Of a stretch of 20,810 bases of DNA, positions 1 to 5,613 are shown piece after piece. The stretch is from a virus. How positions within the stretch are numbered: the first letter of the stretch is position 1; every line of letters starts with the position of its first letter. The translations under genes and the position numbers were made by a program. Where the stretch lies: the IMG/VR virus record IMGVR_UViG_3300031566_000453, positions 1-20,810 of that record; one strand, given 5' to 3'. The notes under the pieces are model-generated. The model did no database searches, was not told the origin of the DNA, and worked only from the letters and a program-made list of their open reading frames with translations.

Positions 1-1
1 G

Positions 2-319
2 CAGGAAATATACACAAATATATATGTAGGTGATGCGATTGACATCCTACCGAACTTAGATCATTATAACTTTATAATTGCTTCCGATATTTTGGAACAT
101 ATGAATGGTGAAACTGGTACAAAATTTCTTGACCTTATAGTAGATAAATGTGATCATGCTTTTATAGTACAGCCAATCAAAGTTCTCCCTCAAGGCTCTG
201 TTTATGGTAATGTTGCCGAGACACATGTTTATGGGTGGAATGCACAGGAGCTCGAGCTATACGGTACCGTGACCGTGGCAGGAGGAGCTTACATACTTGA
301 AATTAACAACATCCGTTGA
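2..319 (+). CDS. Class I SAM-dependent methyltransferase-like protein, C-terminal part (5' end outside window)
   Basis: The frame is open from the first bases of the window to a TGA at 317-319, so this is the end of a longer gene. The visible 105 or so residues carry a block like motifs II-III of Rossmann methyltransferases: a GDAIDILPNL stretch, then FIIASDILEHM, which resembles the D-x-L/I-E-H signature after the fourth strand of many class I enzymes acting on small molecules or sugars. The SAM-binding glycine loop would lie upstream of the window, so the substrate cannot be inferred. Two sugar-nucleotide genes lie about 2 kb downstream, which makes a sugar methyltransferase possible, but this is only inference. 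The 3' end is overlapped by the next gene, an HNH nuclease, by 23 nt. Confidence 0.65.
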   Translation, partial: QEIYTNIYVGDAIDILPNLDHYNFIIASDILEHMNGETGTKFLDLIVDKCDHAFIVQPIKVLPQGSVYGNVAETHVYGWNAQELELYGTVTVAGGAYILEINNIR

Positions 320-656
320 TAACCTGTGGAGAGATGTAGTAAAACTTCGTGCTGGTCATCAGTGCGAGCGCTGTGGAAGACGTGAAGAGCTTCATTCCCA
401 CCATATTATCAAACGAACCTATCATCCCACAAGACACCTTTTAGATAATGGTATATGTCTATGTGCAATTTGCCATGGAATAGCCCACGATCAGGAAGAG
501 ATATTTAAGTTGTGGGTCGCCAAGAGGCGCCCATTAAAAGAACTCGAAGAAAAGAAGCACTCCCAAGAAAAGATCGATCTATATTTAGAACAAGCCTACC
601 TACTGGGCGCCAAGTACGCCTACACCAATCAACCAAAATTATCTAACCTATTTTAG
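297..656 (+). CDS. HNH endonuclease (small, homing type)
   Basis: This 119-residue protein has a compact HNH zinc-binding nuclease fold: C23-x2-C26, then HSHHII at residues 33-38 holding the likely catalytic histidine, and C56-x2-C59-H60 with a further histidine at 64. A Lys/Glu-rich helical tail follows. Such proteins cut or nick double-stranded DNA using a single metal and are very common as free-standing homing nucleases in phages. The start is a TTG at 297, chosen because an AGGAGGAG Shine-Dalgarno at 280-287 lies nine bases upstream. The gene begins inside the end of the methyltransferase gene, and its stop is followed by more than 500 bases without a protein gene. Domain call is firm; the homing role is inferred from family habit. 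Confidence 0.85.
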   Translation: MKLTTSVDNLWRDVVKLRAGHQCERCGRREELHSHHIIKRTYHPTRHLLDNGICLCAICHGIAHDQEEIFKLWVAKRRPLKELEEKKHSQEKIDLYLEQAYLLGAKYAYTNQPKLSNLF

Positions 657-777
657 AACGGACTTCTTGCCAACTTTCTTTCTTATTTTTAAATTAAGCA
701 TTCATCTATCTGTAATCTAAAAATCTAAATCTATCTTCTTCTATCGCTTCTTTGCGGATGGGCAATGATAAGATCTT

Positions 778-783
778 TATAAT
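778..783 (+). promoter_or_regulatory. Candidate -10 box (TATAAT) for the structured RNA
   Basis: A perfect TATAAT lies at 778-783 and would place transcription start near 789-791, which is where the first stem of the predicted RNA begins (788). No good -35 box is found at 16-18 nt; a TTGCGG at 752-757 is 20 nt away. The match in position is suggestive, not proof. Confidence 0.35.
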
Positions 784-787
784 AAGA

Positions 788-1176
788 CAAGTAATCATAT
801 AAGTCACTTTCTCAAAACACTTCTTGAGATCGTGTTTAATGCTAGGTACCATATGATTACTTGCATGAAGTCGTATTTTATAGGAGTTGGTAGTACTCAG
901 TTCACTCGCTAGCTCGTGACCTAATCAACTTTTCTCATAAAAAACTTCCTTCATGTTTTAGTGCTCTGTGAATAATCAAACTGGATGCAGTTTACCATTT
1001 CTGTCCAGCAATTAGAAAAAAATATAGTAGGTTTTACCGCCAACCAATAAGGGTGGTGAAAGGGGTTGGTGAGACCAGGTTCGGTCAATCTTTCACTCTA
1101 CTCACGTCCTTTAAATATGTCAACGAAATAATCTTGCCAGACTATTAAGCCAGACCCTTTACTTGGGGCATTTTTT
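788..1176 (+). ncRNA. Probable structured non-coding RNA, unknown class
   Basis: The 518 bases between the HNH stop (656) and the convergent minus-strand gene (1175) hold no convincing protein gene but have strong pairing potential. A 13-bp perfect stem joins 788-800 to 851-863, with a 6-bp hairpin inside (815-820/832-837). Directly after it, 864-870 pairs with 949-955 and encloses a second stem 882-891/924-933 (seven pairs plus G-U extensions). Further on, 1039-1045 can pair with 1064-1070 while 1055-1063 pairs with 1089-1097, an interleaved order that makes an H-type pseudoknot; a 4-bp hairpin 1073-1076/1083-1086 sits inside. A TATAAT just upstream and a weak hairpin with six T's at the end favour plus-strand transcription. 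The class is not recognised; the boundaries are estimates. Confidence 0.45.
1149..1176 (+). terminator. Weak candidate rho-independent terminator
   Basis: A short CCC/GGG-cored hairpin (1155-1157 with 1165-1167, seven-base loop, optional outer GCC/GGC pairs) is followed by six T's at 1171-1176. The stem is weak, and the T tract overlaps the stop codon of the convergent minus-strand gene. Plausible end of the structured RNA. Confidence 0.35.
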
Positions 1177-1597
1177 AGTCAATATTAACGGGAGTATTTA
1201 TGTCTCTCCAACATTTACCACATAATAGCTTGAAATTTGGAGAACGAAACTCTTTAATATACTTTATGTTCGTACAGAACATATACAAGTATTTTGTTTT
1301 TTCACTGCATTTAGAACATTCGCAGCCTCTTGTTTTTTTTACCTCATTCCATAGATACTTCAGAAATCGAATTTTGTTTCCATCTTCTTCATATTTCCAC
1401 CTAAGTTCTTCTTGTCTCTTAGGATTTAATTTAAAAAACTTTTTCTTAGTAGTAAAGACTATTTCTAAATCTTTTTTATATTTGTTTAAGAACGTTCTGA
1501 ATATGGTAAACTCTCTTTCGTCCAAAATGATTTCAATAGAGGTTTCCTTGTGAATTTTTCTTATTTCCCAAGCTTCTTTAGATTTATTAATAATCAA
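1175..1597 (-). CDS. Small zinc-binding protein, degenerate HNH-like
   Basis: This is a 140-residue Lys/Glu-rich protein. Its C-terminal third reads CECSKC, then about 20 residues later YLYMFC, and finally LLCGKCW. The two C-x2-C pairs and their spacing resemble the zinc frame of HNH nucleases, but the middle segment has FC where the catalytic HH pair would be, so nuclease activity is doubtful. The start is a TTG at 1597-1595 that overlaps the TGA of the upstream gene (TTGA), suggesting translational coupling behind the tRNA/110-residue gene unit. The other strand is also open over part of this stretch but gives a Phe/Ser-rich, compositionally implausible product. Function unknown; degenerate homing nuclease or a structural zinc protein are the main options. 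Confidence 0.6.
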   Translation of the reverse strand: MIINKSKEAWEIRKIHKETSIEIILDEREFTIFRTFLNKYKKDLEIVFTTKKKFFKLNPKRQEELRWKYEEDGNKIRFLKYLWNEVKKTRGCECSKCSEKTKYLYMFCTNIKYIKEFRSPNFKLLCGKCWRDINTPVNID

Positions 1598-1926
1598 AAC
1601 GGAATCCCTTGGTCAGGTCTGTTGTAGGCATAATCTGTGGCAAGATCATCAAGGCTTAATTCCTTAACAGGTGGACTTTTACTCATCATTGTGCCTTTTA
1701 AGCGTTTTTGTGAGAACACTACTTTATCCACATATTTTGGTGGGTACCACGAATTGCTAACATGTACACCATCATCCATTATATCACTAATAATCTGTTC
1801 TTTTTCACCCACATATGGCATTGAGGCATGGAATGGCTCTTCATTATTTGGTGATAGATATACCTTAACATCCCACTCTGGTTGCTGATATAAATTAGCT
1901 CTTTGTGCTTTTTCATTTTCATACAT
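1594..1926 (-). CDS. Hypothetical protein following the tRNA
   Basis: This is a 110-residue protein with no recognised domain. It is hydrophilic, with a central DGVHVSNSWYPP segment and a C-terminus rich in Asp, Tyr and Pro. The frame stays open further upstream to 2085, but that stretch is the tRNA gene and its promoter, so the first credible start is the ATG at 1926-1924. That ATG lies only two bases after the last base of the tRNA (1929) and has no Shine-Dalgarno. The mRNA must therefore either include the tRNA or be released from it by 3' processing, leaving a two-base leader. It is coupled to the next gene by a TTGA overlap. Expression from the promoter at 2012-2040 is likely. Confidence 0.55.
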   Translation of the reverse strand: MYENEKAQRANLYQQPEWDVKVYLSPNNEEPFHASMPYVGEKEQIISDIMDDGVHVSNSWYPPKYVDKVVFSQKRLKGTMMSKSPPVKELSLDDLATDYAYNRPDQGIPF

Positions 1927-1928
1927 AG

Positions 1929-2002
1929 TAGCGGGGGCATGATTCGGACATGCGACCTCTGGGATATGAACCCAGCGAGACACCAGACTTCTCCACCCCG
2001 CC
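1929..2002 (-). tRNA. tRNA-Met(CAT), initiator type (fMet)
   Basis: On the minus strand a full 74-nt cloverleaf folds: acceptor GGCGGGG/CCCCGCT, D-stem GAGA/TCTC with GG in the loop, anticodon stem CTGGG/CCCAG with loop TTCATAT (anticodon CAT), five-base variable loop AGGTC, T-stem GCATG/CATGC with loop TCCGAAT, discriminator A. Initiator hallmarks are present: three consecutive G-C pairs at the base of the anticodon stem (29-31/39-41), A11-U24 in the D-stem, and a non-Watson-Crick 1-72 pair (G-U here, C-A in most bacteria). The overall sequence is close to Bacillota initiator tRNA as recalled. CCA is not encoded. C at position 55, where nearly all tRNAs have U, is odd. The adjacent promoter fits transcription start just before G1. 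Confidence 0.93.
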
Positions 2003-2011
2003 ATTTGAAAC

Positions 2012-2040
2012 AACATAACAAATAAATTAATAAAAGTCAA
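2012..2040 (-). promoter_or_regulatory. Sigma-70-type promoter for the tRNA operon
   Basis: Read on the minus strand: -35 TTGACT (2040-2035), 17-bp spacer, -10 TATGTT (2017-2012). Transcription would start about 2005, a few bases before tRNA position 1 at 2002. The -35 box is half of an inverted repeat shared with the divergent plus-strand promoter. Confidence 0.75.
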
Positions 2041-2056
2041 GAAAAAATTTGACTTT
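2033..2056. repeat. 8-bp inverted repeat spanning both divergent -35 boxes
   Basis: AAAGTCAA at 2033-2040 and TTGACTTT at 2049-2056 are perfect inverted copies separated by eight bases. Each arm contains the -35 hexamer of one of the two divergent promoters, so the palindrome may simply be two -35 elements, or an operator that controls both. Confidence 0.7.
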
Positions 2057-2077
2057 CTTAAATTATTGTCATATATT
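2049..2077 (+). promoter_or_regulatory. Sigma-70-type promoter for the 2084-4752 gene cluster
   Basis: -35 TTGACT (2049-2054), 17-bp spacer, -10 TATATT (2072-2077). The predicted start, around 2083-2085, coincides with the ATG at 2084, implying a leaderless or nearly leaderless message for the first gene. Confidence 0.7.
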
Positions 2078-2083
2078 GTCCAC

Positions 2084-2503
2084 ATGAAAAGAAAAAACGA
2101 ATCTATGATGGTACGCCAAGAAGATAAAAATGCCCATGGAGAACTATCTGTAAGTAATTATAGTATGGCATTTAACTTAATAAATGGTAAGGAAAAAATC
2201 AAGTTTAATGTTCCTATGGTTGATTTTAATATCTCTATGTCTTCTGACATGGGGCACACAAGTGCTTATCTGTGTGTTAAATTACCACTTAACGATGTGG
2301 AGAATAAACTCCCAAAGAATTTTGAAATTTCTAAGTTGCTTGATTACGACCTGCAGGCGAGAACAAATGTTTATAGTGGCAAATTTACAATATCACAATT
2401 AGATGTGTCGCAAGAAATGGATGGTGTGTCAAAAATAGGTTCCTTTACAATGCTTCAATATCCAAGTACAAGATATTTAGAAATAACAGGGAGTATACAA
2501 TGA
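2084..2503 (+). CDS. Hypothetical protein, first gene of the sugar-nucleotide cluster
   Basis: This 139-residue protein is not recognised. It starts with a basic MKRKNE segment, followed by alternating hydrophobic/polar stretches (for example FNLINGKEKIKFNVPMVDFNISM) that suggest a beta-rich fold. There are no cysteine motifs, signal peptide or membrane span. The ATG at 2084 is chosen because the promoter just upstream would begin transcription at about that base; a TTG at 2066 is in frame but lies upstream of the predicted transcript. No Shine-Dalgarno is present, so a leaderless start is implied; ATGs at 2105 and 2108 are alternatives. It overlaps the epimerase gene by ATGA, so its function may relate to sugar handling. 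Confidence 0.7.
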   Translation: MKRKNESMMVRQEDKNAHGELSVSNYSMAFNLINGKEKIKFNVPMVDFNISMSSDMGHTSAYLCVKLPLNDVENKLPKNFEISKLLDYDLQARTNVYSGKFTISQLDVSQEMDGVSKIGSFTMLQYPSTRYLEITGSIQ

Positions 2504-3462
2504 AAGTACTTTTATTGGGCGGTGGCGGATATTTAGGAACCCGTCTTACTGGTTTTCTACAAAACCTCAATATGGGCGTTACTGTTGTTGATTTATTTTG
2601 GTTTGGGAATTACCTGAAGAAGAATTCAAGTTATTATCCCCATGATGTTTCAAAAATTGATGACGATTTTTATGAAGACTTCGAGGTGGTTGTATATTTA
2701 GCGGGGTTGTCAAATGATCCTATGGCAGAATTTAGCCCTAAATTAAATTATATACACAATACAGCATATCCAATGATTTGTGCATCTCAGGCAAAGAAGG
2801 CTGGGGTGAAAAAGTTTATTTTCGCCAGCTCGTGTTCTATATATGGCGTGGGTAGAGGATGTGAGGAATGGAGCGAGCCTCACACAGACTATCCATACGG
2901 TATATCTAAATGGCAGGCGGAAAAGGGTCTTGAGCTTTTGAATGATGAAAATTTCCAAGTTATATCACTCCGCAAAGGAACATTGGGTGGTCATTCCGAT
3001 AGGATGAGATTTGACCTTGCCGTTAATAGAATGTTTAAAACTGCCATGGTTGATAAAATAATTACTGTATATGATCCATTGGCGTTTCGCCCATTACTTG
3101 ATATAACTGATGCTGTTCGAGCGTATTCACTGGCTATCTTTGCTCCCCCCGAGATTAGTGGACCCTTTAACATTGTTTCTGAGAATATGTCTGTGATGGA
3201 TCTTGCAATTAGAATGAAACAGTATATGGAAAAAGAGGGTATACAGAGTTCTATTGAGATAAAGAATTTGAAGAAGAAAGAAGTTAGGGATTATAGTGCT
3301 AATTGGGATAAGGCTATGGATCAGCTCGGGTTTACTGGAAACAATACTATCGAAGTAACGATAGATGAGTTGTACACCAACCATAAGCTTAATGCATACT
3401 ATTATGATGATCCAACCACAATAAATATAGAAGTATTTAAAAAGATAGAGGGTAGATTATGA
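2500..3462 (+). CDS. NAD-dependent sugar-nucleotide epimerase/dehydratase (extended SDR)
   Basis: This 320-residue protein is typical in length for extended short-chain dehydrogenases acting on nucleotide sugars. The N-terminal Rossmann loop GGGGYLG is at residues 7-13, an acidic residue that could hold the adenosine ribose follows VTVVD (31), VVYLAGLSNDP is at 64-74, the catalytic serine region SSCSIYG at 110-116, and the catalytic Y133-x3-K137 in YGISK. All key residues are intact. It would act in the cytoplasm on an NDP-sugar as a C4-epimerase, dehydratase or reductase; the exact substrate cannot be read. It overlaps the upstream and downstream genes by 4 nt each and sits before an RmlD-like gene, so the two likely make or modify one sugar precursor. 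Confidence 0.85.
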   Translation: MKVLLLGGGGYLGTRLTGFLQNLNMGVTVVDLFWFGNYLKKNSSYYPHDVSKIDDDFYEDFEVVVYLAGLSNDPMAEFSPKLNYIHNTAYPMICASQAKKAGVKKFIFASSCSIYGVGRGCEEWSEPHTDYPYGISKWQAEKGLELLNDENFQVISLRKGTLGGHSDRMRFDLAVNRMFKTAMVDKIITVYDPLAFRPLLDITDAVRAYSLAIFAPPEISGPFNIVSENMSVMDLAIRMKQYMEKEGIQSSIEIKNLKKKEVRDYSANWDKAMDQLGFTGNNTIEVTIDELYTNHKLNAYYYDDPTTINIEVFKKIEGRL

Positions 3463-4307
3463 AAATTGCCGTCATAGGCGCTAACGGTATGCTTGGTCAA
3501 GATATTGTTGAGTTCTTAACATTAAAACACCAAGAGGTTATGAGCCTTGATCACGGGCAGATTGAAATATCGGATCCAACAACATTTAGTAGTGCGTTTG
3601 GTGATTGGATACCAGAGATAATAATCAATACGGCGTCATGCCCATTTGATGTATGTGAGTCGTCGCCATACCAAGCTTTTATGGTTAACGCTGTTGGTGC
3701 TGGTAATGTTGCTGGATATGCGAAAAGTATAGGGGCGGAAATAATTCACTTTAGTACGGACTATGTATTTGATGGTGTAAAAAACAGTTATTCTAATGAA
3801 GAGGAAAAGCCAGAACCAAGAACTATATTTGGAATTTCTAAACTTGCTGGTGAGCACATGGTTAAGATACATTGTGATAAACATTTCATCATACGTATTG
3901 GTGGGGTTTATGGATTGAACCCTAGTAGGGGAGAGGGAACTAACTTTATTTTAGAGACTATTCGCTTAGCTGGTGAAAGTGATGTTATGGAAGTTCCTTC
4001 TAATTACAAACTTTCCCCAACTTGGACGATGCAAATAGCAAAGAATATGGTTTTTCTTGCTGATACTAAAGAATATGGATTATATCATATGGTGTCGATA
4101 GGTGATTGTACTTACGCTGATTTTGCTAAATTAATAGTAGAAGAGTTAAGATTAAATGTAACAGTTCTTCCAGTTGAATTAGATTTAGGGAACGTTCCTA
4201 AGAATCTTTTGTTAACTAATAAGAACCTTGATGTTATTCGAGTAAATAAAATGGATTTTTGGGATCGTGCGTTGAAACGTTTTCTTCTTAATTTTGAGGC
4301 GCATTGA
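3459..4307 (+). CDS. RmlD-like NDP-sugar reductase (dTDP-4-dehydrorhamnose reductase family)
   Basis: The 282 residues match the RmlD/RfbD family in length and order: Rossmann loop GANGMLG (7-13), IINTASCPFDVCE at about 55-67, FSTDYVFDG (98-106), the catalytic-lysine segment FGISKLAGE (124-132), and RIGGVYG further on. RmlD reduces the 4-keto group in the last step of dTDP-L-rhamnose synthesis. The usual catalytic tyrosine of Y-x3-K is phenylalanine here (F124; K128 retained), which would be expected to impair reduction. The protein may therefore be inactive, use another proton donor, or bind an NDP-sugar for another role. Translationally coupled with the epimerase (ATGA) and with the next gene (TTGA). 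Confidence 0.8.
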   Translation: MKIAVIGANGMLGQDIVEFLTLKHQEVMSLDHGQIEISDPTTFSSAFGDWIPEIIINTASCPFDVCESSPYQAFMVNAVGAGNVAGYAKSIGAEIIHFSTDYVFDGVKNSYSNEEEKPEPRTIFGISKLAGEHMVKIHCDKHFIIRIGGVYGLNPSRGEGTNFILETIRLAGESDVMEVPSNYKLSPTWTMQIAKNMVFLADTKEYGLYHMVSIGDCTYADFAKLIVEELRLNVTVLPVELDLGNVPKNLLLTNKNLDVIRVNKMDFWDRALKRFLLNFEAH

Positions 4308-4603
4308 TAGAACGTTTGTTTGGAAGTGCAATAACTTCTATTGCTGGTTTGGGCAAGGCATTTAGTAAAACATATACTACTACTAAGTCCATGAATCAAC
4401 ATATGAATTATATTGGCTCTACCACGGGGTATAGTAAAATAGGAAAGCCAAAGATGAAACAATCTTTGTTTAAAAGCTCGAATGATGATTATGCTGAGTT
4501 TATGAAAAATAGGGAGTTAAATATATTTGGATGGCCCCGTGACAGCATATTATATTCGACGCATAGTACAACGAGCATGACGTCAACAACGACCACACTA
4601 TGA
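4304..4603 (+). CDS. Hypothetical protein with Ser/Thr-rich C-terminal tail
   Basis: This 99-residue protein is not recognised. The N-terminus (FGSAITSIAGLGKAFSK) is small-residue rich and mildly hydrophobic; the C-terminus ends in a low-complexity tail (STHSTTSMTSTTTTL). The start is TTG at 4304, overlapping the TGA of the RmlD-like gene and preceded by a GAGG purine run. A similar but longer Ser/Thr tail ends the protein at 19578-19817 in the head module, so this could be a small virion component whose tail is displayed or glycosylated. That is inference; the link to glycosylation rests only on the neighbouring sugar genes. Confidence 0.6.
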   Translation: MIERLFGSAITSIAGLGKAFSKTYTTTKSMNQHMNYIGSTTGYSKIGKPKMKQSLFKSSNDDYAEFMKNRELNIFGWPRDSILYSTHSTTSMTSTTTTL

Positions 4604-4752
4604 TCATCATGATAGTAAGAAAACCAGAATCCATGTTCAAATCTAATGTTGTTCCTGCTCGGAGGAATGGAGAGTTAATGATTTCACCAAGACAGTATAA
4701 GACGGTTAAGGCATTCAGAGAATTACAAAAAAAATTGACAAAGATAATTTAA
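4600..4752 (+). CDS. Small basic hypothetical protein (50 aa)
   Basis: An ATG at 4600 overlaps the previous TGA (ATGA) and opens a 50-codon frame ending TAA at 4750-4752. The product is basic (RKPES, ARRNGE, SPRQYK, QKKLTK) with no domain recognised. Supported mainly by the coupling overlap, frame length and codon choice like the neighbours; no clear Shine-Dalgarno. Confidence 0.45.
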   Translation: MIIMIVRKPESMFKSNVVPARRNGELMISPRQYKTVKAFRELQKKLTKII

Positions 4753-4763
4753 GGTATTATATT

Positions 4764-4889
4764 ATGGTATTGTTAGATGAGAATCGTGGTAAAATGAAGT
4801 CAATATTTGTTAAGTGGTTGTTTACTGGATTTTTTACGAGCTTAACTTTGTTGGTAATGATTATAATTTATTTATGGGAGCTCATATGA
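4764..4889 (+). CDS. Small single-span membrane protein (41 aa)
   Basis: The start ATG at 4764 follows an AAGG at 4751-4754. The 41-residue product has a basic N-terminal part (NRGKMKSIFVKW) and one hydrophobic span of about 20 residues (18-38), consistent with a membrane anchor whose N-terminus stays inside. It overlaps the next gene by ATGA at 4886-4889. Function unknown; phage small membrane proteins may act in host take-over, superinfection exclusion or lysis, none of which can be chosen here. Confidence 0.5.
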   Translation: MVLLDENRGKMKSIFVKWLFTGFFTSLTLLVMIIIYLWELI

Positions 4890-5083
4890 GCGTTTGTGTG
4901 GCTAATAAGAATAAAAAACATAACTTCGAACCACGGTTTACTGAGAGACAAAAAAATCAAAATTTAAAAATTGATGACCATACATTCATGTCAGACGAAG
5001 GGGTTAGAAGAATAACTCTGTATGATGAATACATTTACGACATCTGTGTTTGGTGTGGTGAAAAAATAAGAAAGGAAACATGA
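4886..5083 (+). CDS. Small hypothetical protein with one C-x2-C motif (65 aa)
   Basis: The start at 4886 is chosen over an upstream in-frame GTG/TTG option because GGGAG lies 6-10 bases before it and it overlaps the stop of the membrane-protein gene by ATGA. The 65-residue product has a Lys/Asn-rich N-terminus and a C-terminal DICVWCGEKI, a single knuckle that could bind zinc as a dimer or with other ligands. No family recognised. Confidence 0.6.
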   Translation: MSVCVANKNKKHNFEPRFTERQKNQNLKIDDHTFMSDEGVRRITLYDEYIYDICVWCGEKIRKET

Positions 5084-5277
5084 TGAAGAAAGAAATTTTT
5101 GCTGGACAATTGTCGGAAGAGGAAGATAACGAAGTTATCATTTCTGTGAACGACGAAGACGTAAGTGATCACTTTGTTTTCGATTTGGCCTTACTATCTA
5201 AAAATAAGAATTTTAGTTTTGTTGCGTCGAAAGATGTTGTAAGGGATTTCTTGAAAGCTATTCTCGATGAATCCTAG
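5083..5277 (+). CDS. Small acidic hypothetical protein (64 aa)
   Basis: The second of two tandem ATGs (5080, 5083) is preferred because AAAGGA at 5071-5076 gives it a better spacing; the first adds only one Met. The product is strongly acidic (SEEEDNEVI, NDEDVSD) with a C-terminal helix (VVRDFLKAILDES). Small acidic phage proteins are often DNA mimics or inhibitors, but nothing here identifies a target. Confidence 0.6.
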   Translation: MKKEIFAGQLSEEEDNEVIISVNDEDVSDHFVFDLALLSKNKNFSFVASKDVVRDFLKAILDES

Positions 5278-5479
5278 TGATATATGTGAGTATTACAAAG
5301 AAGACAAGGTTTGGATGCGTGGTGAGCAACGTACTATATGCGCTTACTGGAATTTAGATGATCATGGTTTATGCCGTCATGAGAAACACAATACTTGCAT
5401 AGTCTACTTAGATAAGAAGGGAATAAGCGATCCTTGGATGGTTGAATTCATGGATGAAATGGGGTGTGTGTTATTGTAA
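5267..5479 (+). CDS. Small Cys-rich hypothetical protein (70 aa)
   Basis: This 70-residue protein starts at an ATG that overlaps the previous gene by 11 nt. Cysteines at 7, 25, 36, 44 and 67 plus His residues at 33, 38 and 41 (DDHGLCRHEKHNTC) could form a zinc site, though no standard knuckle is present. Aromatic residues are frequent (ICEYYK, CAYWNL, DPWMVEF). Not recognised; the Shine-Dalgarno is weak, so expression may rely on coupling. Confidence 0.6.
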   Translation: MNPSDICEYYKEDKVWMRGEQRTICAYWNLDDHGLCRHEKHNTCIVYLDKKGISDPWMVEFMDEMGCVLL

Positions 5480-5613
5480 AAATACTTGTCTCCGTAATTA
5501 CGTGTCCACATTGCAATAAAGATTTGCATATTATAAATTGGAATAAAAAGCCATTTAAATGTAATTTTTGTAAAGAAAAAATAAAGGCACTAAATGTTAA
5601 AAAAAATGTTTAA
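5464..5613 (+). CDS. Small zinc-ribbon protein (49 aa)
   Basis: A frame from a GTG at 5464 to a TAA at 5611-5613 encodes 49 residues with two knuckles, TCPHCNK and KCNFCKEK, separated by 15-16 residues: a classic minimal zinc ribbon. It overlaps the previous gene by 16 nt and the dUTPase gene by 20 nt. The start is uncertain, since no strong Shine-Dalgarno is visible. Zinc ribbons of this size often mediate contacts with nucleic acid or RNA polymerase; the role here is unknown. Confidence 0.55.
   Translation: MCVIVKILVSVITCPHCNKDLHIINWNKKPFKCNFCKEKIKALNVKKNV

Noticed and set aside
15-33. Third copy of the late-promoter-like element (TATATATG followed by TAGGTG)
   Set aside because: It lacks the upstream TGCA and GGG blocks and lies in methyltransferase coding sequence; the similarity is short.
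885-930. Possible second tRNA around the 7-bp stem 885-891/924-930
   Set aside because: The enclosed segment is only 32 bases and has no T-arm or anticodon arm, so it cannot be a standard tRNA.
657-1174. Group I intron linked to the HNH gene at 297-656
   Set aside because: I could not find convincing P, Q, R and S core elements, and the region does not interrupt a gene whose two halves can be joined. A decayed intron is not excluded.
1200-1553. Plus-strand open frame of 117 codons opposite the 1175-1597 gene
   Set aside because: Its product is Phe/Ser/Leu-rich, as expected for the antisense of an A-rich gene, and it lacks a ribosome site; the minus-strand frame has zinc motifs and a coupled start.
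1927-2085. N-terminal extension of the minus-strand gene to a start at 2085
   Set aside because: The extension reads straight through the tRNA and its promoter; the cloverleaf is complete, so the extension is a chance open frame.
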